Below are positions 39,870-48,493 of a stretch of 64,000 nt of DNA, piece after piece; the first letter of the stretch is position 1; every line of letters begins with the position of its first letter. The notes beneath the pieces are model-generated. The model was not told where the DNA came from. It ran no database searches and worked only from the letters and a program-made list of their open reading frames with translations. The stretch lies in contig CAVWVF010000004.1 in NCBI GenBank assembly GCA_963758335.1, positions 310,001-374,000 on the forward strand, written 5' to 3'. Source of the stretch: Roseiarcus sp963758335. GTDB taxonomy: Bacteria; Pseudomonadota; Alphaproteobacteria; Rhizobiales; Beijerinckiaceae. Made by a program: the position numbers and the translations under genes.

Positions 39870-40508
39870 TCACGGCTCCGCGCTTTCGTGCAGGACGGCT
39901 GTGGCTCGAAGGTCGAGCAGCCGTTGCAGAAACATCGACTCGGCGAGGCGAGGCGGCCACGGCTCCCATGGTTCGAGCCCGGGCATGGGAAGAGGATCGT
40001 CCTCGAGGGGCTCACAGAGGATTCCGAGCGCATCGCGCATGTCCTCGCGGCTCCAGCCGACGACGTGGCAGGCTTCTGAGGCCGCGGCGAGACGATCGGC
40101 CGCCTTGTGCCGGCGGTAGGCGGCGGCGTCCCACGCCGGCAGGGCGTAGCGCTCGCCAACAAGGGCCTGCAGCCGTTGCTCGAGCTTGCGAAAAGGCTCG
40201 CCGAGGTGGTCTTTCAGCGGACCGATCGGGTCCCAGCCGAGCAGGCCCTCGGAAGCGTCGTGCAGCAATTCCCTCAGCCCCTCGCGGGGCGTCAGAACCT
40301 CTTCCATCTCCCGAAGCTGCAGGACGAGCAGACTGTGCTGAGCGACAGAGAGGGGCTCGTGCCACCGCGAAGCGCCGCCCCATCGGCTGATGCGCGCCAG
40401 GTTGTGCGCGAGGTCCTCGTCGGTCCGGCAATCGAAACGAGGATTGAGGAGATCGAGCCGGCCGCCCGAACGGAAAAGCACGAAGGCGCGCGCCGGCCCC
40501 GTGCTCAT
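39870..40508 (-). CDS. HD-domain phosphohydrolase
   Basis: A 212-residue HD hydrolase: RISRWGGASRWHEPLSVAQH supplies the first His, GLRELLHDASEGLLGWDPIG is the HD motif followed by the Asp-rich helix (HDASEG), and ADRLAAASEACHVV the later Asp region. This resembles the YfbR/5'-nucleotidase-like HD proteins common on plasmids, suggesting nucleotide hydrolysis in the cytoplasm. Its start overlaps the stop of the Toprim gene by 4 bases, so the two are translationally coupled. Substrate not determinable from sequence. Confidence 0.82.
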   Translation of the reverse strand: MSTGPARAFVLFRSGGRLDLLNPRFDCRTDEDLAHNLARISRWGGASRWHEPLSVAQHSLLVLQLREMEEVLTPREGLRELLHDASEGLLGWDPIGPLKDHLGEPFRKLEQRLQALVGERYALPAWDAAAYRRHKAADRLAAASEACHVVGWSREDMRDALGILCEPLEDDPLPMPGLEPWEPWPPRLAESMFLQRLLDLRATAVLHESAEP

Positions 40509-41461
40509 GATTGGTCATGCTTCATGACGGCGATCTCCTTGGGCTGAGGCCTCCAGTCCCCGCCCTCTATCGGTGGGCGCAGGCGCTTGAACGGAACGCC
40601 GATCTGTTCGGCGATCTCCTGGTGCCGAGCGGCGTAGCGATCGCCGGCGGGATTGGCGTCGGCAGCGCTCTCGAGGAGCGCGTCCTGTGAAGCTTTCAGC
40701 GCGAGCAGGAGCGCCTCGAGCGCGGCGATCGTGCTCGGTCCCATGCCGCCGCCGGTCGCCGCGTAGATCGTGTCCTCGCGGAAGCGCTCGATCGCCGCCC
40801 GGCTCAAGGCGTCGATCGCCGCCTCGGCGAGCACGAGCCGCCCGTGGCGCGCCTCACTGCCGTGAGAAAAGCAGAAGAGGCTCTTGCAGCCGCCGGTCAG
40901 AGAGCCCTTGTAGGTCGGGCCGCGGACGTCGACGTGGATGACGAGGCCTGCAGGATCGCGGTGGGCGAACCAGGCCGAGGCGCGAGGACCTTCGCGCACG
41001 ACATCGCATTGCGCGGCCGCGGTCAGCACGGAATGAGGCAGTCCGCGGCTCTCGAGATAGCGCCAGGCATCTGAGCAGCGTCTCAGCCGCGGGCGCCGGG
41101 CCCATCTCTGGGCGACTGGGATTGGAGGGCCGCGCTTGTCTCGGCTGCGTTCGGCCGGCGCGAAATCGGGTCGAACCCCGGCCAGGAGCCGCAGCATCTT
41201 CCGCACCTCGCCGAAGTTGAGACCCGGCTCGAGGTGCTGGACGAGTCGGAAGACGTCGCCCTTGGCGTCGCTGTTCGGGTCCCACCACCCTGCCCCGCAA
41301 TGCGTGACGATGACGATCTCGCCAGCCGCGCGGCGGTATTTGAGGCAGCGCTCAGAGCTTTCCTTGCGATCGAGCAGCCATCGCGGCGTCGCCTTCTCGA
41401 GCACGGTCGCGCAGTTGACGCCGGCGCGCAGCTCTTCAACCTCTCGCTGAGGGTCCTTCAT
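40505..41461 (-). CDS. DUF3991/Toprim-domain protein
   Basis: A 318-residue plasmid protein. The N-terminal DUF3991 zinc-like region (VNCATVLEKATPRWLLDRKE, CGAGWWDPNSDAKGDVFRLV) is followed by a linker. The middle domain reads AWRYLESRGLPHSVLTAA, AWFAHRDPAGLVIHVDVRG and GCKSLFCFSHGSEARHG. The Toprim fold has LVLAEAAIDALSRAAIERFR with the catalytic Glu/Asp region and YAATGGGMGPSTIAALEALL. This is the arrangement of plasmid primase-like DUF3991/Toprim proteins. Start at ATG 41461 (MKDPQREVEELRAGV). The gene overlaps the HD hydrolase by 4 bases and probably begins the operon that runs down to 24 kb. Confidence 0.86.
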   Translation of the reverse strand: MKDPQREVEELRAGVNCATVLEKATPRWLLDRKESSERCLKYRRAAGEIVIVTHCGAGWWDPNSDAKGDVFRLVQHLEPGLNFGEVRKMLRLLAGVRPDFAPAERSRDKRGPPIPVAQRWARRPRLRRCSDAWRYLESRGLPHSVLTAAAQCDVVREGPRASAWFAHRDPAGLVIHVDVRGPTYKGSLTGGCKSLFCFSHGSEARHGRLVLAEAAIDALSRAAIERFREDTIYAATGGGMGPSTIAALEALLLALKASQDALLESAADANPAGDRYAARHQEIAEQIGVPFKRLRPPIEGGDWRPQPKEIAVMKHDQS

Positions 41462-41704
41462 CAGCTTGTCTCCTGATTGGCGCAGGGCGGCGCTCTCAGG
41501 CCGTTCCATGTCTTCCTGCGTTCACCGACCGGCCGCACCGCGAGGCGCCCCCGACGCAAGGGCGCGCGGAACGCGCGGGAGCCTGCGACGGATCCTTGCG
41601 GCGACGGCGGCGATAGCGGTAGGCGCGCCTTGGCCTCTCGTTCATTTCCTCTGGCTCTTCGCTCTCTGCGATGAGCCGAGTGAACGCGGCGACGGCGCGA
41701 AGAT

Positions 41705-41920
41705 CTAATCCCCGTTCAGGGCTCGTCCCCGTTCGGTCAAAACGACGAATGTTCGACTGGCGTTGCCCCAGCGGAGGAGACCTTCGCTGATGAGCCGCTC
41801 GACGGTCTTCTGGGACACCCGATGCTTGTTGACGCGTTTCGCCTGCCGGAAGAGCGTTGGACAGGCGACGTCCCGCCGCAGCGCAGGCGACGGGAGCACA
41901 AGAACCTTTCGGCCGGACAT
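41705..41920 (-). CDS. Small winged-helix-like protein
   Basis: Seventy-one residues from ATG 41920: MSGRKVLVLPSPALRRDVAC, FRQAKRVNKHRVSQKTVERL, SEGLLRWGNASRTFVVLTER. The pattern helix, VSQKTVERLISEGLLRW, then an L-T-x-R-G-R wing looks like a small winged helix. Such proteins are frequent plasmid regulators. A longer frame to 42040 adds non-conserved sequence. Confidence is limited by its short length. Confidence 0.5.
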   Translation of the reverse strand: MSGRKVLVLPSPALRRDVACPTLFRQAKRVNKHRVSQKTVERLISEGLLRWGNASRTFVVLTERGRALNGD

Positions 41921-42040
41921 CGTCTTTTGGCCTCGGCTCCGCGAAAAGCCAAAGAAGCTGTCGGCGGCGCGAAATTCCAGGCGGCTTTTCGTCGCGGACA
42001 GGCGAGTTAATCGGCCGGATAGATCGACGCCCCGGATCAA

Positions 42041-42178
42041 GCGATCAGGGAGTGAAACGCCAATCCGTGTTTCGAGCCCACGCCGACTGCAATCGATTCG
42101 AATCCTGAATCGAAGCGATGAAATCGATTCCGATCATTCGTTGGACGCGAGCGAGTTCTTGCGTCTTAGCTATGGTCC
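42041..42178. other. Short divergent intergenic region
   Basis: Lies between the winged-helix gene and the WGR gene. It contains GATTCGAATCCTGAATCGAA-type imperfect inverted sequence near 42093-42125, which could be an operator. No gene. Confidence 0.35.
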
Positions 42179-42583
42179 ATGGCCCCGGACGTGGACGATC
42201 CGACCCTTCTCCAAGTTCTCGTGCTGGAACGGGTCGACCGCGCCAGGAACATGGCCCGATTTTACGTCCTGTCGATCGAACCGACGCTCTTCGAGGACTT
42301 GGCGCTTGTGCGCCGGTGGGGTCGCATCGGGAGCGGGGGGCGAGAGCGGATCGACCTGCACCCGTCCCGGCGGATCGCACAGATCGAGCTCAAGAAATGG
42401 CTCGATCGCAAGAGGCGCCGCGGATACCAGCTCAGGGCCCGACCGCAGGCGCCAGTACGGCCCCGTCGGGCGGCCCAATGGTCCGCCTCTCGGATTTTCG
42501 ACAGCACGTTGGCGCCACTATCATTCCTTAGCGCTTCCGCCGCTTGGGCTTTCGGATTTCGACCTCTGGATTCTCGGATATGA
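42179..42583 (+). CDS. WGR-domain protein
   Basis: A 134-residue frame. LLQVLVLERVDRARNMARFY, VLSIEPTLFEDLALVRRWGR, IGSGGRERIDLHPSRRIAQI and ELKKWLDRKRRRGY give a complete WGR fold (the tri-residue WGR is present). WGR domains bind nucleic acid ends; single-domain versions are common on alphaproteobacterial plasmids. After about residue 90 the read becomes low-quality and overlaps an opposite-strand gene end, so the true stop may be lost. It lies divergent from the plasmid winged-helix gene. Confidence 0.78.
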   Translation: MAPDVDDPTLLQVLVLERVDRARNMARFYVLSIEPTLFEDLALVRRWGRIGSGGRERIDLHPSRRIAQIELKKWLDRKRRRGYQLRARPQAPVRPRRAAQWSASRIFDSTLAPLSFLSASAAWAFGFRPLDSRI

Positions 42584-42690
42584 ATTCCTCAGGCACGAAC
42601 GCGATTCTCATTCCCCAACCCGCATGAACCTTAAGCATCCGGCCGAATTCGGCGAGTGACAGCTCCTTGTCGTCGATATGTATCGTGACG
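42528..42690 (-). pseudogene. Truncated hypothetical protein, C-terminal fragment
   Basis: The minus strand reads VTIHIDDKELSLAEFGRMLK, VHAGWGMRIAFVPEEFISEN and PEVEIRKPKRRKR before a stop at 42528. The pattern (I-D-x-K-E-L-S-x-x-E-x-G-R-M-L...GWGMRI) matches the tail of a hypothetical protein family seen on plasmids. The N-terminus is replaced by IS6 sequence, whose end lies at about 42690. Function unknown. Confidence 0.55.
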
Positions 42691-42955
42691 GCGTTGGCAC
42701 GGCGTTGGCAGCTTGCTAGCGCATTGAATGCGGCGTAGCCGAAGGGCATGACGAAAATCAGCTACTCCGGATATCGGTTCCCTCCGGAGATCATTCACCA
42801 GGCGATCTGGCTCTATCTCCGGTTCACGCTCAGCTTTCGTGACGTCGAAGATTTGCTCGCGGAGCGCGGAATTGCAATTTCGTACGAAACAGTCCGACGC
42901 TGGGTGAATCATTTCGGAATCATTGCAGCGGAATTGCGCAAGCGTCGTCCCAAAC
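42690..42955 (+). mobile_element. IS6-family element, copy 3 (truncated)
   Basis: The transposase starts at 42748 (MTKISYSGYRFPPEIIHQAI) and is nearly identical to copy 1 for 69 residues, ending at FGIIAAELRKRRPK. The end of another IS6 copy (GGCATTGTCACGG, 42956) begins immediately, with loss of the catalytic core. The left end is degraded (GGCACGGCGTTGGCAGC rather than a full terminal repeat). Confidence 0.82.
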
Positions 42956-43536
42956 GGCATTGTCACGGCGCTCAAGGCTTGCCGGGTTCTCGATGGCCGG
43001 GTAGCCCACGCGGATGAAGAAGACAAACTACAGCGGGTATCGCTTCCCGCCCGAGATCATTCAGCAAGCGATCTGGCTTTACCTCCGGTTCACGCTCAGC
43101 CTGCGTGATGTCGAGGATTTGTTAGCGGAGCGCGGAGTTGCGGTGTCTTACGAGACGGTTCGTCGTTGGGTGAACCATTTCGGACCGATGATCGCCGCCG
43201 ACCTACGAAAGCGTCGCCTGAAGCCTCACACGACTTGGCATCTCGATGAGGTCTATCTGAAAATCGACGGGCGAATGGTCTACCTTTGGCGGGCCGTTGA
43301 CGCCGAAGGCGAAGTCCTCGATGTGCTGGTCCAGTCCATGCGAAACAAGCACGCCGCACTGAAACTGATGCGCAAGCTTCTGAAGAAGTATGCCTTCGCT
43401 CCTGAGCGGTTGGTCACCGACGATTTGCGATCATACAGCGCCGCGGCTCGAGAGCTTGGAATCGAGCCCCGGCATGAGCGGGGGCACTGGAAGAACAATA
43501 GAGCTGAGAATTCGCATCAGCCGACGCGGCGGCGGG
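42956..43536 (+). mobile_element. IS6-family element, copy 4 (divergent, 3' truncated)
   Basis: Begins with GGCATTGTCACGGCGC at 42956. The transposase from 43014 (MKKTNYSGYRFPPEIIQQAI) is a different subtype, sharing the core (WHLDEVYLKIDGRMVYLWRA, LVTDDLRSY, NNRAENSHQPTRRRE) but with many substitutions such as AARELGIEPRHERGHWK. It is cut after the catalytic Glu at about 43536 and runs on into intron-like sequence. Copies 3 and 4 therefore lie head to tail with no DNA between them. Confidence 0.82.
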
Positions 43537-44043
43537 AACCGTTGACCCAACAAATGCCGCGAGTGACCCACCCCCTTCGCTCCACGGGCATTACCCCGCT
43601 TCGTCGCTACTATGGGGCGGTCCGCGCCTGACTGGCCCATCGGTACTTTCGGCCTTGCGGGTGAGCCGCTTGAGCCTTTTCCCTTGGCATGGCCAGTCAG
43701 GGTCTCAAGTTCCATACGAAAGCCTGGGCGAGAGTCACGCCTCCTGAACACCGGACACCGCATGGTCAGTAGGTAGGTATCTTCCACGCTGATCCCGGAG
43801 CAAGAGGGAGACCCCGGTTTCGATGCCGTCCAAGTTCGTTTCGATGCGTCATCAGAGGTTCGCTTGCGCTCGTCTCTCTCATCCATACCTGACGTGATCA
43901 CTGCCACGCCTTTTGACCATGACGTTCACCACCGCGGCTTTTGACCGAAGCAGCTCATGGCGGTTTGAAGCCTCCTCCTACAAAGCGACTTCGAAGGGTC
44001 CTCCTTCATCTCTCGTACAGCATGACGCTTGCGCGTCTTCTTG
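43537..44043. mobile_element. Decayed intron-like segment
   Basis: Starts CGCTCCACGGGCATTACCCC then CGCTTCGTCGCTACTATGG, which parallels the intron-associated region at 10845-10875 (GCTCCACGGACATTACTCCG...CGCTACTACGG). The rest is non-coding and structured. It is taken as a remnant of a related group II intron or its flank. Its right edge cuts the MDR oxidoreductase gene. Confidence 0.4.
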
Positions 44044-44845
44044 ACACAACCCTCTCGTCGAAGCTTTGCATCAACGGATGCACGGTGGTCGCGTGGCCCA
44101 GCGCGCCCTCGCGCAGGCATGAGAGCAACTTCGACTCATCATCCCACGTGGCGAAGTTGAGCGTCGCGTCGAACCGGCCGCTCAAATTCGCGAACGGATT
44201 GTCATCGCGGTCGACCGCTTCCACGGCGCCGGCCTGGAGACAGTCGGAAAAGTCCGTCGCCTTGGCGACAGCGGTCACCTGAGCTCCCCAAGCTGAGAGC
44301 GTCTGCAAGGCCAATCTTCCCAAGCCGCCGGCAGCGCCATGGACAAGAATTTCCTTTCTCCCGGCGTTCTGACGGGTGACCCCGGCCCGCGCCGCAGCCA
44401 GCCACATCGTCACGAAGCAGTAAGGCAGCGCCGCGAGCTCCTGAAGCTCTCGGTTCGCAGGCGCCTTCGACGAGTGGGCGGCCCTTACGAGCACATGGGA
44501 GGCGTGCGTTCCGTCTCTCGAGGGAGGCTTCACTCCGTAGACGCGCTCTCCGATTGCGAAGCCCGACGCGCGACCCGAGCCCACGGCGGCGACTACGCCC
44601 GCGAAATCATTGCCGAGCGTCATCGGAAACCGTGATGCTCCCATGAGAGACAGCAGCTTTCGGCCATAGCCGGCGGCGCGACGAACGTCGATCGGGTTGA
44701 CCGAAGCCGCTTCGACCGCAATCTCGATTTCATCCGGACCAGGGCTCCGGCGCGGGACTTCGCGAATATCGAAGCCGCCTCCTGCCTCAGGCCCGAGGCA
44801 CATCGCAAGCAGTCGGGTCGGGGCGATTGCCATTTCCAGCTTCAT
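44006..44845 (-). CDS. Zinc-type MDR alcohol dehydrogenase/quinone reductase, 3' truncated
   Basis: Medium-chain dehydrogenase/reductase fold: PGPDEIEIAVEAASVNPIDV, RFPMTLGNDFAGVVAAVGSG (GroES-like domain), GERVYGVKPPSRDGTHASHV, LPYCFVTMWLAA, ILVHGAAGGLGRLALQTLSA with the NADPH-binding G-x-G-G-x-G, then AVDRDDNPFANLSGRFDATL. It ends at about residue 265, with the tail (RVVSRRRASVMLYER) reading into intron-like sequence, so the last 50 or so residues are missing. Its start overlaps the acyl-CoA synthetase stop by 4 bases, so both belonged to one operon. Confidence 0.8.
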   Translation of the reverse strand: MKLEMAIAPTRLLAMCLGPEAGGGFDIREVPRRSPGPDEIEIAVEAASVNPIDVRRAAGYGRKLLSLMGASRFPMTLGNDFAGVVAAVGSGRASGFAIGERVYGVKPPSRDGTHASHVLVRAAHSSKAPANRELQELAALPYCFVTMWLAAARAGVTRQNAGRKEILVHGAAGGLGRLALQTLSAWGAQVTAVAKATDFSDCLQAGAVEAVDRDDNPFANLSGRFDATLNFATWDDESKLLSCLREGALGHATTVHPLMQSFDERVVSRRRASVMLYER

Positions 44846-46687
44846 CCCTGACTTACGTCCGACCGGAAAGGGTACCGGTCGAGAGCCTCTTTCATCTTCT
44901 CGGCGCCGGCGGCAGCCCTGACGATCGCCCTCAGGCCAACGTTGGGATCGCGATCGACCGTGACGGAAGTGACCGCCGCCCCGACCCGGTCCGCCTCGGC
45001 GCGAACGGTCTCCTCGATCTCAAGCTCGACCAGCGCCGGCTTGAACAGTTTCCCGACGGCCGTCGTCGGCAGCGATGGGGAGATCTTGATCCGCTTCGGG
45101 ATCGCCGCCCGTTCGGGAATGGTCAGGGCGGCGTGCTCCAGCAGCTCCTGCTCGGTGACCGTTGCGCCCGGCTTCAGCTGAACGTAGGCGACGGGCACCT
45201 CGCCGGCGTACGTGTCAGGACTTCCGATCGCCGCGGCCATGGCGACGCCCGGATGGCTCGCCAGGGCGTCTTCGATCGTCCGGGGGTCGATATTGTGTCC
45301 TCCCCGGATGATGAGCTCTTTCTTGCGCCCGGTCAGCCAGAAATAACCGTTGGCATCACGTCGGCCGAGATCCCCGGTATTGAGCCAGCGCTCGCCGTCG
45401 ATGTCGATCCAGACGCCGGCGTCATGGCGGGGGTCGAGATAGCCCTTGAAGACATTGGGCCCGCTGATCGCGATGACGCCGACCTCGTCGCCGTCGGCCA
45501 TTCGTTGAAAGCGCCCGTCGCGCGCCGCTCGCCGGCCGCCGGATGGACCGACGAAACGCAGGCGCCTTCCGTCAGGCCGTAGCCTTCGAGAATCTCACTC
45601 GCGTCTTTGCTTCGAAAGCGCGGATGAGGGCCGCCGGCATCGGCGCGGCGCCGCAGATCGCGAACCGGAGACTGGATATATCGCTGTCGCCTACGGGCGT
45701 CTGCATCAGCGCTGCGTAAAAGGTCGGAACGCCCGAGAACGTTGTAACGCGGTAGCGCGATACGATCTGCCAAAATCGGGCGATGACGTTCTTTCCCCGA
45801 TAGCCTTCGGGCGTGGCGATGACGACATGGTCGCCGCGCATCCACGGCTGAAGTCCGGTGACGAGCTTGCCCGTTTACGTGGAATAAGGGCAAGCCGCAG
45901 AGGACGGTTCCGGCCGAGCCGTCGGTCTCGGTCGCCTTCGAAACGGCCCAGCAGTCGAACACCTCGTTTCGATGCGTCCGCACAGCAATCTTCGGCGCCC
46001 CTGTCGTTCCGCCGGTGCAGAAGTAGGAGGATATGTCGTCGGCTCGTATCGTTCGCGTCGGGACCAGCCGGTCTGAAGGCTGCTCGCGCATCGCTTCGCG
46101 CAAGTTGACGACCTCTATGGGCGAGCCGGCCGCGGCATCCTCGATCGACGCGCGCGCGGCCCCCCGCTTCTCGCCGTCGAGGTAGTTGGCCATGTCGACG
46201 AAGGCGATCGCGCTGAGGTCAGGAAGCGAGGCAAGCTGCTCAGCGAGACCTGACCACCCCTTGGGGCTCAACGCCGGAGCGAGCGTGACGAGGATCGAAG
46301 CGCGAGCGAAGCGCAGGATGTCCGCAACCTGTCTCGGTTCGAGCATCGGATTGATGGCGAGCGCTGCGCCGGCGGCCTCGCCGCCCCAGATCGCGAAGTG
46401 GATCTCGGGAAGGTTGGGCAGGACATAGGCCACGGGACGGTCGGGCGCGCCACGCCGAGCGCGGCGAAAAGGTTCGTTGCGCGCGTCACGTCCGCGACGA
46501 GCTCGGCGTAGGTCCAGACATGCGCCTCGTCGAGCCGGTCGGCCGACAGGAAGAAGGAAAGAGCCCGGGCGTCTGGACTCCGCTTCGAGGCGTCGACGAG
46601 AGCCGCATAGGAACTCTCGGGCAGCGCCCGCTCCGAAAGCGGAATGGCTTCGATGGTGGCGATGTCGGCCTGGTTTCGGATCGGCAC
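44842..46687 (-). pseudogene. Acyl-CoA synthetase (AMP-forming), multiple frameshifts
   Basis: ANL-superfamily ligase in at least four frame segments. N-terminus: MPIRNQADIATIEAIPLSER and HVWTYAELVADVTRATNLFA. Then AYVLPNLPEIHFAIWGGEAA and GAALAINP, and DDISSYFCTGGTTGAPKIAV with the ATP-binding P-loop. Then PTFYAALMQTPVGDSDISSL and FAICGAAPMPAALIRAFEAK. Then EGYGLTEGACVSS, and the C-terminal domain DGERWLNTGDLGRRDANGYF, LTGRKKELIIRGGHNIDPRT and VGKLFKPALVELEIE with the catalytic Lys region. All core motifs exist but cannot be translated together, so the gene is inactive as read. Confidence 0.85.
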
Positions 46688-46796
46688 GTGAGGTTCCTCC
46701 GGAAAAGTCGACCGCGGCGGCGCCTATCCGACGACCGCGGCGCTGATCGAGCATGGGGAAGCGGATTGGCGCCGGGCCTCGGCGAGAGCGCCGAGC

Positions 46797-47591
46797 GTGT
46801 CCTTCAATTCGGCGCTCATCCTTTCGCCGGTGACAACGCCCTGTCGCATCTATTGCCAAGGCGCCAATTATCGCCAGCACATGATCGAGTCCGGCATGGA
46901 CCCGGACGCCAAGGCGTTCAACATGTTCTTCACGAAGTCGTACGCCTCGATCGCCTCGGCGAAGGGAACCGTCACACCGCCGAAGCACGTTTCGCTGCTC
47001 GATTACGAAGTCGAGCTCGCCCTGATCTTCCGGCGGCCGATCGTCTCGGCCGTGACCGTAACGCGCGAGAAGCTCAAGGACTATGTCTTCGCGGTCGCCA
47101 TCGCCAATGACTTCAGCGCCCGCGACGTGCAGCTGCCGCAAATGCAATTCTTCAAGGGCAAGAGCTATCGCGGCTTCTGCCCGATCGGCCCGTGGCTGAC
47201 CGTGTCCGACGCGGACGAATTCGCCGGCCTGGACGACCTCGAGCTGCTTCTCACGGTCAACGACATGGTCCGGCAGCGGGATTCGACGAAGAATCTCGTG
47301 TTCAAGCCGGCCGAAACGATTTCCGAATTGTCCACCTTCGCCAACATCGCGCCCGGCGACGTATTGCTGACGGGAACGCCCAGCGGCTGCGCCCTGCGCC
47401 TTCCTCCCGCCCCGATCCGCCGGATCGTCCAGCTCCTGCCCGAACGCCAGTTCTGGAAGCTGTTCCTGAATGCGCAGCGGCGCAGGGCTGAATATCTTCG
47501 GCCCGGCGACTCGGTCGCGGCCCGCATTATCAGCGCCGACGGTGCGCTCGACCTCGGCGAACAGACGACCGCGGTCCTCGCCGCGGCCTGA
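46797..47591 (+). CDS. Fumarylacetoacetate hydrolase-family protein, 5' truncated
   Basis: FAH-fold hydrolase or isomerase, acting on beta-diketone or 2-oxo-acid substrates in aromatic breakdown. It matches: CRIYCQGANYRQHMIESGMD, LLDYEVELALIFRRPI (metal ligands), AVAIANDFSARDVQLPQMQF, FFKGKSYRGFCPIGPWL, NIAPGDVLLTGTPSGCAL and LRPGDSVAARIISADGALDL. A protein-like extension continues upstream in frame to about 46691 (GGAYPTTAALIEHGEADW) without a start codon before a stop. The native N-terminus is thus lost at the junction with the synthetase gene, and GTG 46797 is only a fallback start. Confidence 0.78.
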   Translation: MSFNSALILSPVTTPCRIYCQGANYRQHMIESGMDPDAKAFNMFFTKSYASIASAKGTVTPPKHVSLLDYEVELALIFRRPIVSAVTVTREKLKDYVFAVAIANDFSARDVQLPQMQFFKGKSYRGFCPIGPWLTVSDADEFAGLDDLELLLTVNDMVRQRDSTKNLVFKPAETISELSTFANIAPGDVLLTGTPSGCALRLPPAPIRRIVQLLPERQFWKLFLNAQRRRAEYLRPGDSVAARIISADGALDLGEQTTAVLAAA

Positions 47592-47608
47592 TCCGGCTCG
47601 CGGGCGGA

Positions 47609-48271
47609 TTACGCGGCCGGCGCCCTCTCGATGGGCGCTGCCTTGGCGCGCTTGAGCTTCGCAAGCGTCGTCGCCGCCTGCTGCTTTCCGATCCCAATCG
47701 CCCCGAGCACCGCGCCGACAGCAGGTCGTGCGTCGGGGCCCTTGAGGCGGCCCTCGCCGATCGCGGCGAGCACCTGCAGCACGACGCCGATCGCCGCCTC
47801 CAGGGCAAAATCCACCGAAAGGCCGCCGCCGGGAAGAGCGTCGAGAACGCGCGCCAGATCCTCCTTCAGACGGCCACGCGCCGTTTCGCCGACGCTTGGA
47901 TTGGATCGCGCCATGCGCGCGACCAGCGCGCCCCACGCGGGATCCTCGAGCGCCCTTTCGATGAAGGCGTCGCAGCCAACGGCGACGCGCAGCAAGGGGT
48001 CGGAGGTCGAGGCGCGTCTGCCCTGGATCATTTCGTCGAACGAATGGATCAGCTCGCCGGCGACGGCGACGGTGAGGGCGTGCATGTCCTCGAAATGCAC
48101 ATAGAACGTCCCTTTCGCGACTCCCGCCTCGCGAACGAGATCGTCGATGGTGACCGACGCCCAGGAGCGCTTGGCGAACAGAGCTGAGGCTGCTGCAATG
48201 AGCTGCGCCCGGGTCCGCGCCCGCTTTTCTTGACCGATCTCCGCCCGCCGTTCGAGATTGACCTTCGCCAT
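47609..48271 (-). CDS. TetR-family transcriptional regulator
   Basis: A 220-residue regulator. The N-terminal HTH reads RARTRAQLIAAASALFAKRS, WASVTIDDLVREAGVAKGTF and YVHFEDMHALTVAVAGEL, a classical TetR DNA-binding domain, and a variable ligand-binding helical domain follows. It is convergent with the FAH-family gene and transcribed in the same direction as the acyl-CoA synthetase, so it likely controls this catabolic cluster. The start at 48271 is well placed; the upstream region has AT-rich sequence (CCTATAAAGTCACAATGACC) that may contain its operator. Confidence 0.88.
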   Translation of the reverse strand: MAKVNLERRAEIGQEKRARTRAQLIAAASALFAKRSWASVTIDDLVREAGVAKGTFYVHFEDMHALTVAVAGELIHSFDEMIQGRRASTSDPLLRVAVGCDAFIERALEDPAWGALVARMARSNPSVGETARGRLKEDLARVLDALPGGGLSVDFALEAAIGVVLQVLAAIGEGRLKGPDARPAVGAVLGAIGIGKQQAATTLAKLKRAKAAPIERAPAA

Positions 48272-48493
48272 GCGACACCTTGCTCAACCCGGCCACAATA
48301 GCCTATAAAGTCACAATGACCAAATCGTTTTCTTTCCGGTCATCGGCGGAGCGGATCTGATGCGCCGCTCATGGATGACGAGGATCGCGACGATCGCCGC
48401 GGCGGTTTTCCTTCGGCTCGAGCGCGGCCGCCGTCACGGCGGGCCGCTCGCGCACCATGATCACCGCGCTGGTCGTCCTCGAAGCGCGACCGA
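48272..48493. other. Divergent region cut by IS630
   Basis: Contains the tetR upstream region and, on the plus strand from 48361, the beginning of what may be an exported protein (MRRSWMTRIATIAAAVFL, then a frameshifted Ala/Ser-rich stretch). It is interrupted by the IS630 end at 48494. Too short to assign. Confidence 0.35.
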
